A stretch of 64,000 nt of DNA from Myxococcales bacterium (GTDB taxonomy: Bacteria > Myxococcota_A > Polyangia > Polyangiales > Polyangiaceae). The DNA lies in NCBI GenBank assembly GCA_004193285.1, contig SECP01000040.1:22080-86079 (forward strand), written 5' to 3'. Position numbers and translations under genes: made by a program. The notes under the pieces were generated by a model. That model saw only the letters and a program-made list of their open reading frames with translations, was not told the origin of the DNA and did not search any database. Each line of letters starts with the position of its first letter. Position 1 is the stretch's first letter. Shown one piece after another: positions 34,273-43,288 of the stretch.

Positions 34273-34935
34273 TCAATCTAGGGTCGCCCAGACGCCGAAA
34301 AGTACCGCGCTGAGCTCGCCCAATAGGAACAGCGCGGGCAAGCTCCAGTACCGCACGGAGAGACCTGCAAGCTTGCGCCACCACCGCCCGACGCCAGCGC
34401 CGCGTCTGAAGTAGAAGCTCAGGAGCATGGCAGTCGCGATGGGGACGACGAGCAACACCGCCGTCAACACCTTCGGAGCGTTGTCTGGCAAAGCGTGCGA
34501 ACCCGCGGGAATCATCAACCCCCAAAACAGGAAGACAGCGGTGGGGCCTAGCACCTCGTACACGGGCAGGCTGGCATCGAGCCGAAGCCGAGCGAGCAGG
34601 CGCGCCAAGCCATGACTCAGCAAGAAGGCGTGGATGGGCCGATGCAAGAGCACCCACTTTGCGACTGAGTCATCCTCGTGAGCTCGTGCGCACGGACCGA
34701 GCAGCAGGAGGTAGATCAGCCCCAACTGAGTCGCTAGCCGGAGCCCCACCCCCCTGTGCGGAGGCCAGAGCCAAAAGCCAAACAGGGACAGCCCCATCCC
34801 GACCTCCATGGCTGACTCCTGCCACGGAACCCAGAAGCGATAATTGAGCTGGGAGCTCACCGCCCGAACGACGACCACCACGAACACGCAAAGGACCACG
34901 GGCCACGGAGGAATGGCGCTCTTGACCTGCGTCAC
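34273..34935 (-). CDS. Multi-pass membrane protein of the OmpA/PGBD cluster
   Basis: 220 aa with GTG at 34935 overlapping the upstream gene's TGA (GTGA). Five to six hydrophobic segments span most of the length (WPVVLCVFVVVVVRAVSSQL; AMEVGMGLSLFGFWLW; LATQLGLIYLLLLGP; ALPDNAPKVLTAVLLVVPIATAMLLSFYF; WSLPALFLLGELSAVLFGVW). No family was recognised. It is the third member of an overlapping three-gene operon. An immunity or inner-membrane anchor function is possible. Confidence 0.6.
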   Translation of the reverse strand: MTQVKSAIPPWPVVLCVFVVVVVRAVSSQLNYRFWVPWQESAMEVGMGLSLFGFWLWPPHRGVGLRLATQLGLIYLLLLGPCARAHEDDSVAKWVLLHRPIHAFLLSHGLARLLARLRLDASLPVYEVLGPTAVFLFWGLMIPAGSHALPDNAPKVLTAVLLVVPIATAMLLSFYFRRGAGVGRWWRKLAGLSVRYWSLPALFLLGELSAVLFGVWATLD

Positions 34936-35972
34936 GGCCCACTCGCCGCGGACTGCATGATGCGGATGAATGCGTCGCGCTGGATTGCGTTGCGGATTTC
35001 ATCCATCTTGTCGAACCGCCGCTGAGCTTCCGCCTCACCGGCGTACCCCTGGCAGGCCCAGGTGCGACCGAGCTTGGCGAACTCGCCACGTAGCTTGGCA
35101 GCTTCGCTCGACTGAGACGGCGAGAGTAGGCCGACCTTTTCCGCGGCCTGAAGCTCAGCGTCCAAGTCAGGGAAGGAGAACGGGCTGATCGGCACGCCGA
35201 TGTTCAGGAAAACCTGCGCGCCGTGCACGACTGCGCCGCCAAGCGACCTATCGATCTCGCAAACGTCCACGCTCGTCGACTTGCACGGCGACTGGTAGTC
35301 GATGTGCATCGAGTCGAACCTCTCTTGATCCGTCGGGGTGACGCCCGGGAGCGGGCCGCTCGGGAGCAAGCCGTCACCGATCAGGAGGTGCAACACTTCT
35401 TGGTCGATCGGTTTGCTGCTGCCTGGTCGCCTCGTTAACTCTCGCCAACAGGAGCAGCCCGGGTGCTCGGCGGCAGTGGTAGGGCCGTCCTTCACCAGCT
35501 TCTTCTCGAGGACGAGCTGATCGTAGAGCTGCCGCTGGAGCACTCGGTCCTGATACGCCACGTCGAATCCGAACGAGCTGGTGCTCCAGCCGCGCCGTAT
35601 CCAGAGTAGGCCGTCCCAAATCGCGTCGCTGCTGACGCTCGCTCCGCGTACCAGGTCGCGGCACCGCTCGAACAGCTTGGTGATGTTGCTCAGGTCGCGA
35701 GGAGTGAAGCAGCGCTCCAGCACGTCGTCCGCCGAGGTTGGCGCCTTCTCGAAGGCGTTGTCGAGGTTGCCGCCCGAATAGGAGTTGGGGGAAACCTGGA
35801 TGTTGTCGATCTTGTTCAGGACGAGGTTCTTACCCTTCAGCAGCAAGCTGTCGGGCGAGGAGGGCCTGTTGATGCGCGTGACCTCGGAGTTCGGGACCTT
35901 GTTGATGCGGTCGACGAAGGACCTGTCGATGAGAGCGACGACCTTGGGTGGTAAATCGGTGCGCGCGCTCAT
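34932..35972 (-). CDS. Hypothetical soluble protein coupled to the OmpA/PGBD gene
   Basis: 346 aa, ATG overlapping the upstream TGA (ATGA at 35972-35969). It is helical and rich in Asp, Arg and Leu, with several Cys (CFTPRDL, CRDLV, CSCW, CKSTSVDVCEIDR, WACQG). No signal peptide, membrane segment or recognisable enzymatic motif was found. Lying between a cell-wall-binding protein and a small membrane protein, it is the best candidate for the active component of the cluster, but that is inferred from position only. Confidence 0.6.
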   Translation of the reverse strand: MSARTDLPPKVVALIDRSFVDRINKVPNSEVTRINRPSSPDSLLLKGKNLVLNKIDNIQVSPNSYSGGNLDNAFEKAPTSADDVLERCFTPRDLSNITKLFERCRDLVRGASVSSDAIWDGLLWIRRGWSTSSFGFDVAYQDRVLQRQLYDQLVLEKKLVKDGPTTAAEHPGCSCWRELTRRPGSSKPIDQEVLHLLIGDGLLPSGPLPGVTPTDQERFDSMHIDYQSPCKSTSVDVCEIDRSLGGAVVHGAQVFLNIGVPISPFSFPDLDAELQAAEKVGLLSPSQSSEAAKLRGEFAKLGRTWACQGYAGEAEAQRRFDKMDEIRNAIQRDAFIRIMQSAASGP

Positions 35973-38900
35973 GACGACCCTGCAATCGGTTCGAACGCCA
36001 CTTGCTCCAACTTGGCGGCGGTAGCGGCGTCGAGCGAGCCGGTAGAGGGCAGGCCCGCCAAGAGTTGAAAGTAGCGGAGCGCGTCCGTGGTGCCTTCGCT
36101 GAAGACGACCAGCTCGGGTCCCACCCAGAGCCCGAGCATCCGCAAACGCTGGATTGCGCCGTGCGGAGTATCCGCAGGGGATAGCACCCCGAGCTGGTAT
36201 TGCTGCTCGAACAGGGTTTGAAACTCGGGCAGAGGTGCGGGGTCTTGCACCGTGAGCAAGAACCTGGACGTATCCGCCGGTAACTTGGCGGTCACGGTCC
36301 CGGCGGCGTCCGTGGTGCCTTTCACCAACACCCCCGCGTTCGTTCGAATGGAGAACGGGGCCTGGCCGAGACGGAAATTTTGAAACGACGCTGGCACGAA
36401 CGAAACGCGCGCCACCCGCGCCGTCTTGCGCGTGGGCACGGACTCCCGCGCATAGTGACCCGGCAGATAAACCTCGCTCGTCTCGACGTCAGCCTCGGTT
36501 TGCGCCAAGTCCGGCTCTTCTCCCGGACCAAAGAACAGCACCTCCACGCGCCGATTGGTTTGGCTGCGGAAGTTGTCCACGCCCAGCTCGTCGATGGGAA
36601 AATGCTCACCAAACCCCAGAGATTTGCGAGTGTCGTCGGCGAAGCGGAGCTCAGCGCGCAGCGCGGCCAAGCCCGCCGCATCCTCACCGAGCGCGCGCTG
36701 TAGCTCGAGCTCGTAGCAATCGAAGAAGGCTCCCCAAGTTTCCTCACCCACCACGCCGTCCACCGCCACATCGGCCGCGGCGGACCCCAAGCTGGACTTG
36801 TTGACGTTGAAGGCCTCCTGGAAGCGACGCACCACGCGCGAGTCCACCGAGTCTGAAATCTTCCCCGGATCGCAGTCGAAGCGCAGATCGCGGAAGGCTT
36901 TCGATACCCAGGAAAGGATTTGATTGATATCGGCCGGCTTGTGCCGTTGATTCGCGAGCGACTTGAAGGTGTCGCGGTTACCTTCCACGAGCGAGAGCGC
37001 GACCTGAGCGCGCAAGCGGCTCAGCTCGTCGTTGTGGGTGTCGTTGGCGGCGGTGTCCGTGTGCCCAGCGACGAGGAGGCCTCGACCTGGCTGCTCCTCG
37101 TTGACGCGTAGCACCGTCGCGACGAAGCCGGCCGCGCTGAAGGCGTCGTGCTGCCCCTGCTGATCCGGGTCCTCACCCTCCGGCAGCACGACCGCGCTGT
37201 CGGTGCGAAAGTGAGCGTCCAGCAGCTCGACGAACTGCACCTTGGGTCCAACGTTGTCTTCTGGACGCAGCACCAGCTTCTCGACCACCCGCTTGCGCCA
37301 CAGAGGGTATTCCCTGCTCCCAGGCTTGGAGTTGCTCCCGGGCGGGGGCGGCGTGACGCCGAACTCGTCGTCGAAGAAGAACAGCTCGACGCGCCGGTCG
37401 AGCGGGTCGCGCTTGCCGTTTGCAGGAGCCGCATCCAGACCTTTGCCGTCGTCCTCGAGCGGGAAGTTCTCACCACACCCGTGCGCGATCGCGTCGATCT
37501 CGCCGACGAAGTCCTGAAGCGAGGCTCCGTCCAGCGACATGTACTCGGCGATCAACGCCTGCCGTGTCTGTTGACCCGCGACGCCGTCCACCTTGAGCTT
37601 GCGCGTGCGCTGGTACCAGTGCACCGGGTCCTCCGCGCGCGGTTTGCCGGCGAAGTTGGGCATGGCGCTGATCATCAGCCGGTCTTCCACCTTGCCCCAG
37701 CGCTTCGGCGCGGCGATGCCTTCCCCGTAAAACGCGTACCATTCGTCGACGTCGTCCTTGAGGTAAGCGACCGTCGCGCGAGCACGTTCGAGCGAGAGCG
37801 CGTCGTTGTAAGCGGGGCCGGCCGCGGTGTCGGCATGGCCGACGACGAGCAGCTTGCAGGGTGAATTTTCCTCGTAGAGCCGGCGCAACAGGCGCACGCT
37901 CGGCAAGGCGGTCGGGAGCAAGAAGGCTTTGTTGGTGTTGAAGAATAGCTTCAGCTCCGCGAGCACCGAGCGCGGTACCGCCGCTATCAAACGGACTTGC
38001 GGCTGGCCATCGTTCGGCTCGAGCGTGACGAGCGCGCTCTCCACGATGTCCATGGTCCTATCGGGGTCCCCCTCTTCGAAAAAGTCGAGCCCCAAGGAAA
38101 GCTGGTAATCGCCGGGAAATACGCCTTCGTGAAGCAGCCGTCCATTTCCGTCGGTCGTGCCTTCGAAGGCTTGAGGCCCCGTGATCTTGTACGTTCGATT
38201 GGCGTGTTTGACGCGGCCGGTGTGGTCCCAAAGCTCGACGAACAGCTTGCCGAGAGGTGGCTTGATGACCACCGTATTGGGCACTTCCGCTTTCAGATCG
38301 AAAGGTCCGAGCTCCGCGCCGCGGAACACGACTTCTCGAGTGTTGGATTCCTTGGGAGGCTTGCCGGGACGGAACTGTTCCCACCGAGGGTCCAAAACCT
38401 TGGCCAGGGCGTCAGGATCCAGAACCGCGACGTTGGCGGAGGCGGCGACAACGCCCTCCAGGAGGGCAATGCCAGCGGCGTTGGCGGCGCGCGTCTGGGG
38501 GCCGTCGGCGGTGAATTCGGCGTCGATGCCGGAGATGGCCTTCCCAACCTCGTCGACGAAGCGGACCTCGAACGTGTGAGTGCTGGCTTCCGGCGGTGGG
38601 GGAGGGAGCGGCGGCAGCTCCGGCGGCTCGAGCTCGTGGTGCTCGGTCAGAGAGCTGATCCGCGTGCGTTCGACGACGAGACGCCCGGCGAACAGCGCGT
38701 TCTCCAGATGGGCAACCGGGCCGCCAAAGGCTAGCTCCGGCAAAGAGCCAGCCGAGGCGCCCCCGAATGCAGGCCCCTCGGCGTCGCCGAACCCGTCGGA
38801 GAACGCGGACTCGCCTCCCTCCAGACGCCTGAGCAGCTCTCTTGCGGCGGTCGCCACGCCAGAGTCACCGAGCTCGATGCCCTGGCGGAATTGGGAAGCG

Positions 38901-39016
38901 GCCCAATCAGCCAGGCGCCGCTCCTCGCCATTGATGGCCGAGCCGGAGCGCCGGACCTTCACCACGAAGTCCTCGAACGGGGTTCTGACCACCACCGCGT
39001 CCAAGCCCAAAACCAC
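35969..39016 (-). CDS. 1015-aa protein with interleaved OmpA-like, PG-binding and Ig-like domains
   Basis: GTG start at 39016 and no signal peptide. In order it has a helical N-terminus, two Ig-like repeats (about 165-350), and an OmpA-like start (LKLFFNTNKAFLLP; LVVGHADTAAGPAYNDALSLERA) interrupted by a peptidoglycan-binding insert (RTRKLKVDGVAGQQTRQALI) before its closing DRRVELFFF. A second OmpA-like unit follows (AGHTDTAANDTHNDELSRLRA), interrupted by another PGBD (VDGVVGEETWGAFF) before NRRVEVLFFG. An Ig-like strand set and a third PGBD-like tail (TTDALRYFQLLAGLPSTGSLD) end the protein. It probably binds the cell wall. Lack of a signal peptide suggests a dedicated secretion route. Confidence 0.75.
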   Translation of the reverse strand: MVLGLDAVVVRTPFEDFVVKVRRSGSAINGEERRLADWAASQFRQGIELGDSGVATAARELLRRLEGGESAFSDGFGDAEGPAFGGASAGSLPELAFGGPVAHLENALFAGRLVVERTRISSLTEHHELEPPELPPLPPPPPEASTHTFEVRFVDEVGKAISGIDAEFTADGPQTRAANAAGIALLEGVVAASANVAVLDPDALAKVLDPRWEQFRPGKPPKESNTREVVFRGAELGPFDLKAEVPNTVVIKPPLGKLFVELWDHTGRVKHANRTYKITGPQAFEGTTDGNGRLLHEGVFPGDYQLSLGLDFFEEGDPDRTMDIVESALVTLEPNDGQPQVRLIAAVPRSVLAELKLFFNTNKAFLLPTALPSVRLLRRLYEENSPCKLLVVGHADTAAGPAYNDALSLERARATVAYLKDDVDEWYAFYGEGIAAPKRWGKVEDRLMISAMPNFAGKPRAEDPVHWYQRTRKLKVDGVAGQQTRQALIAEYMSLDGASLQDFVGEIDAIAHGCGENFPLEDDGKGLDAAPANGKRDPLDRRVELFFFDDEFGVTPPPPGSNSKPGSREYPLWRKRVVEKLVLRPEDNVGPKVQFVELLDAHFRTDSAVVLPEGEDPDQQGQHDAFSAAGFVATVLRVNEEQPGRGLLVAGHTDTAANDTHNDELSRLRAQVALSLVEGNRDTFKSLANQRHKPADINQILSWVSKAFRDLRFDCDPGKISDSVDSRVVRRFQEAFNVNKSSLGSAAADVAVDGVVGEETWGAFFDCYELELQRALGEDAAGLAALRAELRFADDTRKSLGFGEHFPIDELGVDNFRSQTNRRVEVLFFGPGEEPDLAQTEADVETSEVYLPGHYARESVPTRKTARVARVSFVPASFQNFRLGQAPFSIRTNAGVLVKGTTDAAGTVTAKLPADTSRFLLTVQDPAPLPEFQTLFEQQYQLGVLSPADTPHGAIQRLRMLGLWVGPELVVFSEGTTDALRYFQLLAGLPSTGSLDAATAAKLEQVAFEPIAGSS

Positions 39017-39180
39017 GCGCCCACGGTACGCAAAAAAGCAGCCGAAGCGAAGCCCTCAGTGCGCTTTCAGTCGTCGACCCCGGCGACAATCAGCGGGGTG
39101 CCGCCGGTAGTTGGACTCTTGACTCGGCGCGAGGTCGTCGGGCCGAGCGTGTGACGCGCGGCCACGCGCACCACCAGGGC

Positions 39181-39987
39181 TCAGGCGCCGAGGAGCTTTG
39201 CCGCGAAGGGCGCCACGCTGAGCTCCATCAAGAAGGCGAGCGCGTCGGTAGGTAAGAGCCGCTTCATCTCGGCGACGACGGCGGCGGTTCGCTCTGACTC
39301 GGGCAGGGTGAGGCTCTTCTCGACCGCGGCGACGAACGTCGAAACGTAGCGCTTTTGCGCCGCGATGAGCTCGGTACCTCCAGGCTCGCCATGGCCGACA
39401 TACAGGGTGCTGCGCTCGGGCAGGCGCTGCTCGAGCTGTCCGAGGTAGGTGAGCCACTCGGTGGCGTAGCCGTCTGCCAAGTAGGCGTGCATGCCGGAAT
39501 AGACGAGATCGCCGACGAACAGGGTGCGCTCGTCCAATCGCCACAGGGAGTCCGCCGGGGACTCGGCGCCGCCCGCGTCCTCCACCGTGAAGCGCAGGTT
39601 GCCAATGACGACGTCCGTTCCAGGCGCGACTTCGTGATCGGGAAACACGCGCTGTTTCGGCCACTCGTCGCCCATCATCGGGCCGACGATGGCGTTTTTG
39701 ACGGCGTCGTCCCGCTCGATGGTTCGACGCACGGCAGAGGTCGCGAACAGCGGTACGTCCAGCCCACGAAGCAGCTCGGCGAAGCCGGCGTAGTGGTCAG
39801 GATGGGCGTGCGTGACGATGCCGCCGAGAACGGGCTTGGCGAGCTGATCGATCGCGCGTCTGACCGCGCGCGCGTCCGTCATGGTCAACATGCCGTCTAC
39901 CACGACCACCCCTGAGCTCGACTCGACCAGGTAGGAGTTGACGGCCATCACGCTGCCTTCGATGCGGTGAATTTTGGTTTGGCTCAT
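39181..39987 (-). CDS. MBL-fold metallo-hydrolase
   Basis: 268 aa from ATG at 39987. The metal motif THAHPDHYAG (HxHxDH), an SYLVESSSGVVVVDG first-strand region, the DLVYSGMHAYLAD aspartate and a late VGHGEPGG define a glyoxalase II-like metallo-beta-lactamase-fold hydrolase. The substrate is unknown. A 26-bp dyad lies about 50 bases upstream of the start, between it and a LysR gene on the same strand, and is a likely operator. Confidence 0.88.
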   Translation of the reverse strand: MSQTKIHRIEGSVMAVNSYLVESSSGVVVVDGMLTMTDARAVRRAIDQLAKPVLGGIVTHAHPDHYAGFAELLRGLDVPLFATSAVRRTIERDDAVKNAIVGPMMGDEWPKQRVFPDHEVAPGTDVVIGNLRFTVEDAGGAESPADSLWRLDERTLFVGDLVYSGMHAYLADGYATEWLTYLGQLEQRLPERSTLYVGHGEPGGTELIAAQKRYVSTFVAAVEKSLTLPESERTAAVVAEMKRLLPTDALAFLMELSVAPFAAKLLGA

Positions 39988-40038
39988 TCTCAATGACCTC
40001 GAGTCCGAGCATGAGCACGCTGCGGGTGGTTGCCCAAT

Positions 40039-40064
40039 CGCGAGTGGTCATGTGACCATTCGCG
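40039..40064. promoter_or_regulatory. 26-bp operator-like dyad upstream of the MBL gene
   Basis: Two 12-bp arms (CGCGAGTGGTCA and TGACCATTCGCG) flank a two-base centre, with one mismatch. It lies between the end of the LysR gene (40075) and the MBL start (39987), about 50 bases upstream of the latter. Such symmetry without a T-tract fits a regulator's binding site better than a terminator. The cognate regulator could be the adjacent LysR or a TetR/MarR-type protein elsewhere. Confidence 0.5.
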
Positions 40065-40074
40065 CGCCGAATGA

Positions 40075-41013
40075 CTAGTGCGAGGCGGGCAGCGCGCGCG
40101 CCACCGCGAGCACCTGCTCGCGGAGCCAGAGCGATGCCGCGTCCTTGCTGGCGGCGCTGTGCCAGAGCACATGCACGTCGAACGGCGGCAGTGGCAGTGG
40201 CGGGGCGAAAGAGCGAAGGCCCGGGCCGGCGGAGAACCGCGCCAGGCGTGAGGGCAACGTCACGACCGCGTCGGTGGCGGCGACCAGCGCGGGGGCGACG
40301 AGGAAATGCGGGGTGCGAGCGACCACTCGGCGGCGTAGGCCCTGCTCGGCCAGCGCGAAATCGACGACGCCTGCGCCATAGTCCGGCGCGGTGATCAGCA
40401 CGTGATCCAGCGCGGCGTAATCCTGCACGCTGAGCTTGCCCTTGGCGCGCGGATGGCCGCGCCTGACCAAGCAAGCGAAGGTCTCGCGAAGGAGAACCTG
40501 ACGTTCGAGCGCCGACTCCGACTCCAAGAACGTGCCCACCGCGAGATCGAGCTCGCCTCGCGCGAGCTCCGCCGCTGGGGCTCGACCCTTGTGCGCGTGC
40601 AGCTCGAGCTCGACTCCCGGTGCGAGACGACGAACTCGTGCCAGCAGAGGCGGCATGAGGACCGCGCTGCAGTAGTCGTTGGTCGCGATGCGAAAAGTGC
40701 GAGTCGCGGTCTCCGGCTCGAAGGCTTGGTGACCGAGGAGCGTGGCGTCAATCTCGCCGATCAGACGCTGGACCCGTGGCGCGAGCCGCTCTGCGAGCGA
40801 AGTGAGCCGCATGACCCTGCCTTCGCGCACGAGCAAGGGATCGCCGAGCACCTCGCGCAGACGTGAAAGCGCGTGACTCATGGCCGGCTGGCTCAAGCCG
40901 ATGCGGCGCCCAGCGGCCGTGACGTTGCCCTCGCGCACCAAGGCATCGAGCGCGAGCAGCAAGTTCAAATCGACCGAGGAGAGTTTGGGCGACGTGCGCT
41001 TTGCGGGCATTCG
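40075..41013 (-). CDS. LysR-family transcriptional regulator
   Basis: 312 aa from ATG at 41013. The N-terminal signature is SSVDLNLLLALDALVREGNVTAAGRRIGLSQPAMSHALSRLREVLGDPLLVREG, typical of the NodD/LeuO-type LysR group. The effector domain follows. It lies upstream of, and in the same direction as, the MBL hydrolase gene, with an inverted repeat between them, so it may regulate that gene. Confidence 0.9.
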   Translation of the reverse strand, partial: RMPAKRTSPKLSSVDLNLLLALDALVREGNVTAAGRRIGLSQPAMSHALSRLREVLGDPLLVREGRVMRLTSLAERLAPRVQRLIGEIDATLLGHQAFEPETATRTFRIATNDYCSAVLMPPLLARVRRLAPGVELELHAHKGRAPAAELARGELDLAVGTFLESESALERQVLLRETFACLVRRGHPRAKGKLSVQDYAALDHVLITAPDYGAGVVDFALAEQGLRRRVVARTPHFLVAPALVAATDAVVTLPSRLARFSAGPGLRSFAPPLPLPPFDVHVLWHSAASKDAASLWLREQVLAVARALPASH

Positions 41014-41142
41014 GGGCGAACCCTGAATTACCACGCTACGTCTGCCCTCGAAGCCCTTTAAATCACCGCGCTCGACGGCCAGCGGCTCGCCGAGCCGTGA
41101 TGAACGGGGTCCCCGTTGCCGAGTGGTCTCGAGCTCCTTGGC

Positions 41143-41949
41143 TCAGTTGGCCGCGACGGCGCCGGTGCGACAGTGAAGGGTCGAGGCCTCCGCGGCGTCC
41201 AGCATCAAGTTCTCCACCGTCTTCGTGGTCTTTGCTTGCTTGGTTTCGTTCTGGGCCTTGAACGTCCAGCTAAAATCGCCCGTCTCCGCCACGACGCCCT
41301 TGGGATCTACGTCGATGGGCACGTTCTGCAAGCTGAAATCCACCGTTGCCTCGGCCGACTTGGAGTTCCACGACGGCACCGAGACGATGAAGTCCTTGCC
41401 TTCACCCTTGAGCAAGACGCCCGCTTTGATGGCGTCGAGATCCAGCTTGGATACCTCGACCTCTTGGCTGTTGATGTTCACCTTCAAGTAAAGGTCGCCC
41501 AATCGCATGATCTTTTCCGAGCGGTTCGTGATCCGAAGACTGAAGGACAGCGTCTTGGGCTCGTAGTCCATCCCCGTGCGGGTGGTGACCACGTAGGGCT
41601 TCTTCGGCGTCGAACCGTCGCTGATGTTGACGAGCCCCATGAGGCCTTTGGACTCCTCGACGCCCTTGAGGCACTCCTTGAGTGGCTTGTCGGATACCGT
41701 GAACGGGCGCGGAATGAGCGCGACGATCACCTGCTTCTTATCCTGGGTTTCAGAGCCCGCCTCCACCGCCCGGACGCTTGGAACCGTGAACGTGACGACC
41801 TCGTCGGTGGTTTGCGCGGTCGGCATCTGGCTTTGCGACTGACCTCCGCCGCAGGCGGCGATTGGAAGCAGAAGCGCGAGCGAAGGCGCTCGCTTCAGCA
41901 GGGCTCTGCATGCCGAGGACCAGTGAACGGAAGTAAGCGAGTCAGCCAT
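41143..41949 (-). CDS. Hypothetical lipoprotein
   Basis: 268 aa from ATG at 41949; the frame continues to 42093, but that would lose the signal peptide. A signal with a good lipobox (LALLLPIAAC) precedes a short Gly/Ser/Gln linker. The mature part is a beta-rich domain (LSFSLRITNRSEKIMRLGDLYLKVNINSQEVEVSKLDLDAIKAG), similar in style to envelope beta-sandwich lipoproteins. No family was recognised. It is divergent from the LuxR-family gene at 42239. Confidence 0.75.
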   Translation of the reverse strand: MADSLTSVHWSSACRALLKRAPSLALLLPIAACGGGQSQSQMPTAQTTDEVVTFTVPSVRAVEAGSETQDKKQVIVALIPRPFTVSDKPLKECLKGVEESKGLMGLVNISDGSTPKKPYVVTTRTGMDYEPKTLSFSLRITNRSEKIMRLGDLYLKVNINSQEVEVSKLDLDAIKAGVLLKGEGKDFIVSVPSWNSKSAEATVDFSLQNVPIDVDPKGVVAETGDFSWTFKAQNETKQAKTTKTVENLMLDAAEASTLHCRTGAVAAN

Positions 41950-42238
41950 GCGATGTCTCCTTTTGCAGTTCGAAAGAAAATGGACGCGCGTCGTACCCGG
42001 TGTCGCTTGTTGCGGCAGGGTTTCCTCGGCGTCATCGACGAGCGCCCTCGCGCCGCGAAGCGGGCCAGCACCTCGTGCCTTGCAGTGCCCCATTCAGTTG
42101 AACCGCGCAACGAGGGAGAACCCTCACTCACCACGCGCCGTGCGCGCGAGCGTCATCGAGCCGCGCGTCGAACGTCGCGCGCGACTCTCACCCGTTCGAG
42201 CTATTGCCCTTCGTTGCAACAGGGTGAGACAACGAGTC

Positions 42239-43288
42239 ATGCGGCAGTCAGAGCGCTGGGTGGAGGTGGCCCGCGAGCTCACGCGCTTCGATGCACTCGG
42301 TGGCTTCGACTTCAGGCCCTTTTTGAACGAGGTCCGGGAGCTGCTTGGTGCTCAAAATACGCTCATCTACAACCCCACGTGCACCGAGCAAGGGTGGGAC
42401 TTGGAGTTCGGCTTGTGGACAGGGGAAGCGGCCAGTGCACGCTCGGCTGCGCACCGCGAGCACGTGAAAAAGTCTCTGACGGACAAGCCGCACTTCGCTG
42501 CCTACGACCCTTTCGCGGTCCAACGCGCACAGCGCAATCGAGCGCTGACGGTTCAGCACCTGCTCGCGATCGAAAGCGGGGCCTCGGAAGCGCACCGGCG
42601 GGTGTGGTCTGCGATCGGAGCGGGCCAGCAGGACCAAGTGCGCATTCTCCTTTGCCATGGTCCACGACTCCTCGCTTGGTTCGGCGCTGTTCGCGACCGT
42701 CGCTTCGGTCGAGCGGACGAGCAACGGCTACAGTCACTCGCATCCGCAATGCGCGCGCGACTCGTAGCGGAGAGAGCGGCTCGAGCAAGGGCGCCGCATC
42801 TGGGCCTCGTGGACGGGCTGCTCGCGGCGATCACCGAGCCAGCGTTGCTGCTGACCAAGCACGGCCGCATCGAGGCCGCGAACGCGGCGGGCCTGCAGCT
42901 GGTGGATGAGGACCGGGCAGAGCTTTTCCAGGCCCTGCGCGAAGCACTGGCTCTCGGAAAGCGGCATCCGTCCTTCGCGCTCACGCGGCTCGCCGCTCCT
43001 GGCTGCCCCGAGTACGTGCTCGCGCTCCATGTGGACTCCCACATCGCCCACGCCGACCAGGTCGGGCAAGCGTGCCGGCGCTGGCAACTACACGGACGAA
43101 GGGCGACGGTTCTGGAGCAACTCGTCGCAGGGCGAAGCAACAAGGAGATCGCTCAGCTCCTGCAGTGCGCAGAGGTCACGGTGGAGCGTCATGTCACGTC
43201 CTTGTTCCGCGCCTCCGGCGCTGCGTCGCGCACCGAGCTACTGAGCAAAGTGCTCATGGTGGCGCGCGGGGCAGGGCGGCTGCCATGA
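42239..43288 (+). CDS. LuxR-family transcriptional regulator with PAS-like domain
   Basis: 349 aa from ATG at 42239; the long open frame upstream is non-coding in composition. The N-terminal half is a GAF/PAS-like sensor region, with a second PAS-like part at about 215-270 (LAAITEPALLLTKHGRIEAANAAGLQLVDED). The C-terminal LuxR HTH is complete (GRRATVLEQLVAGRSNKEIAQLLQCAEVTVERHVTSLFRASG). Its stop overlaps the hydrolase start (ATGA), so the two are co-translated. Confidence 0.85.
   Translation: MRQSERWVEVARELTRFDALGGFDFRPFLNEVRELLGAQNTLIYNPTCTEQGWDLEFGLWTGEAASARSAAHREHVKKSLTDKPHFAAYDPFAVQRAQRNRALTVQHLLAIESGASEAHRRVWSAIGAGQQDQVRILLCHGPRLLAWFGAVRDRRFGRADEQRLQSLASAMRARLVAERAARARAPHLGLVDGLLAAITEPALLLTKHGRIEAANAAGLQLVDEDRAELFQALREALALGKRHPSFALTRLAAPGCPEYVLALHVDSHIAHADQVGQACRRWQLHGRRATVLEQLVAGRSNKEIAQLLQCAEVTVERHVTSLFRASGAASRTELLSKVLMVARGAGRLP

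Noticed and set aside
42363..43143. Several minus-strand frames opposite the LuxR gene
   Set aside because: Compositional shadows of a clearly coding plus-strand gene with a LuxR HTH.
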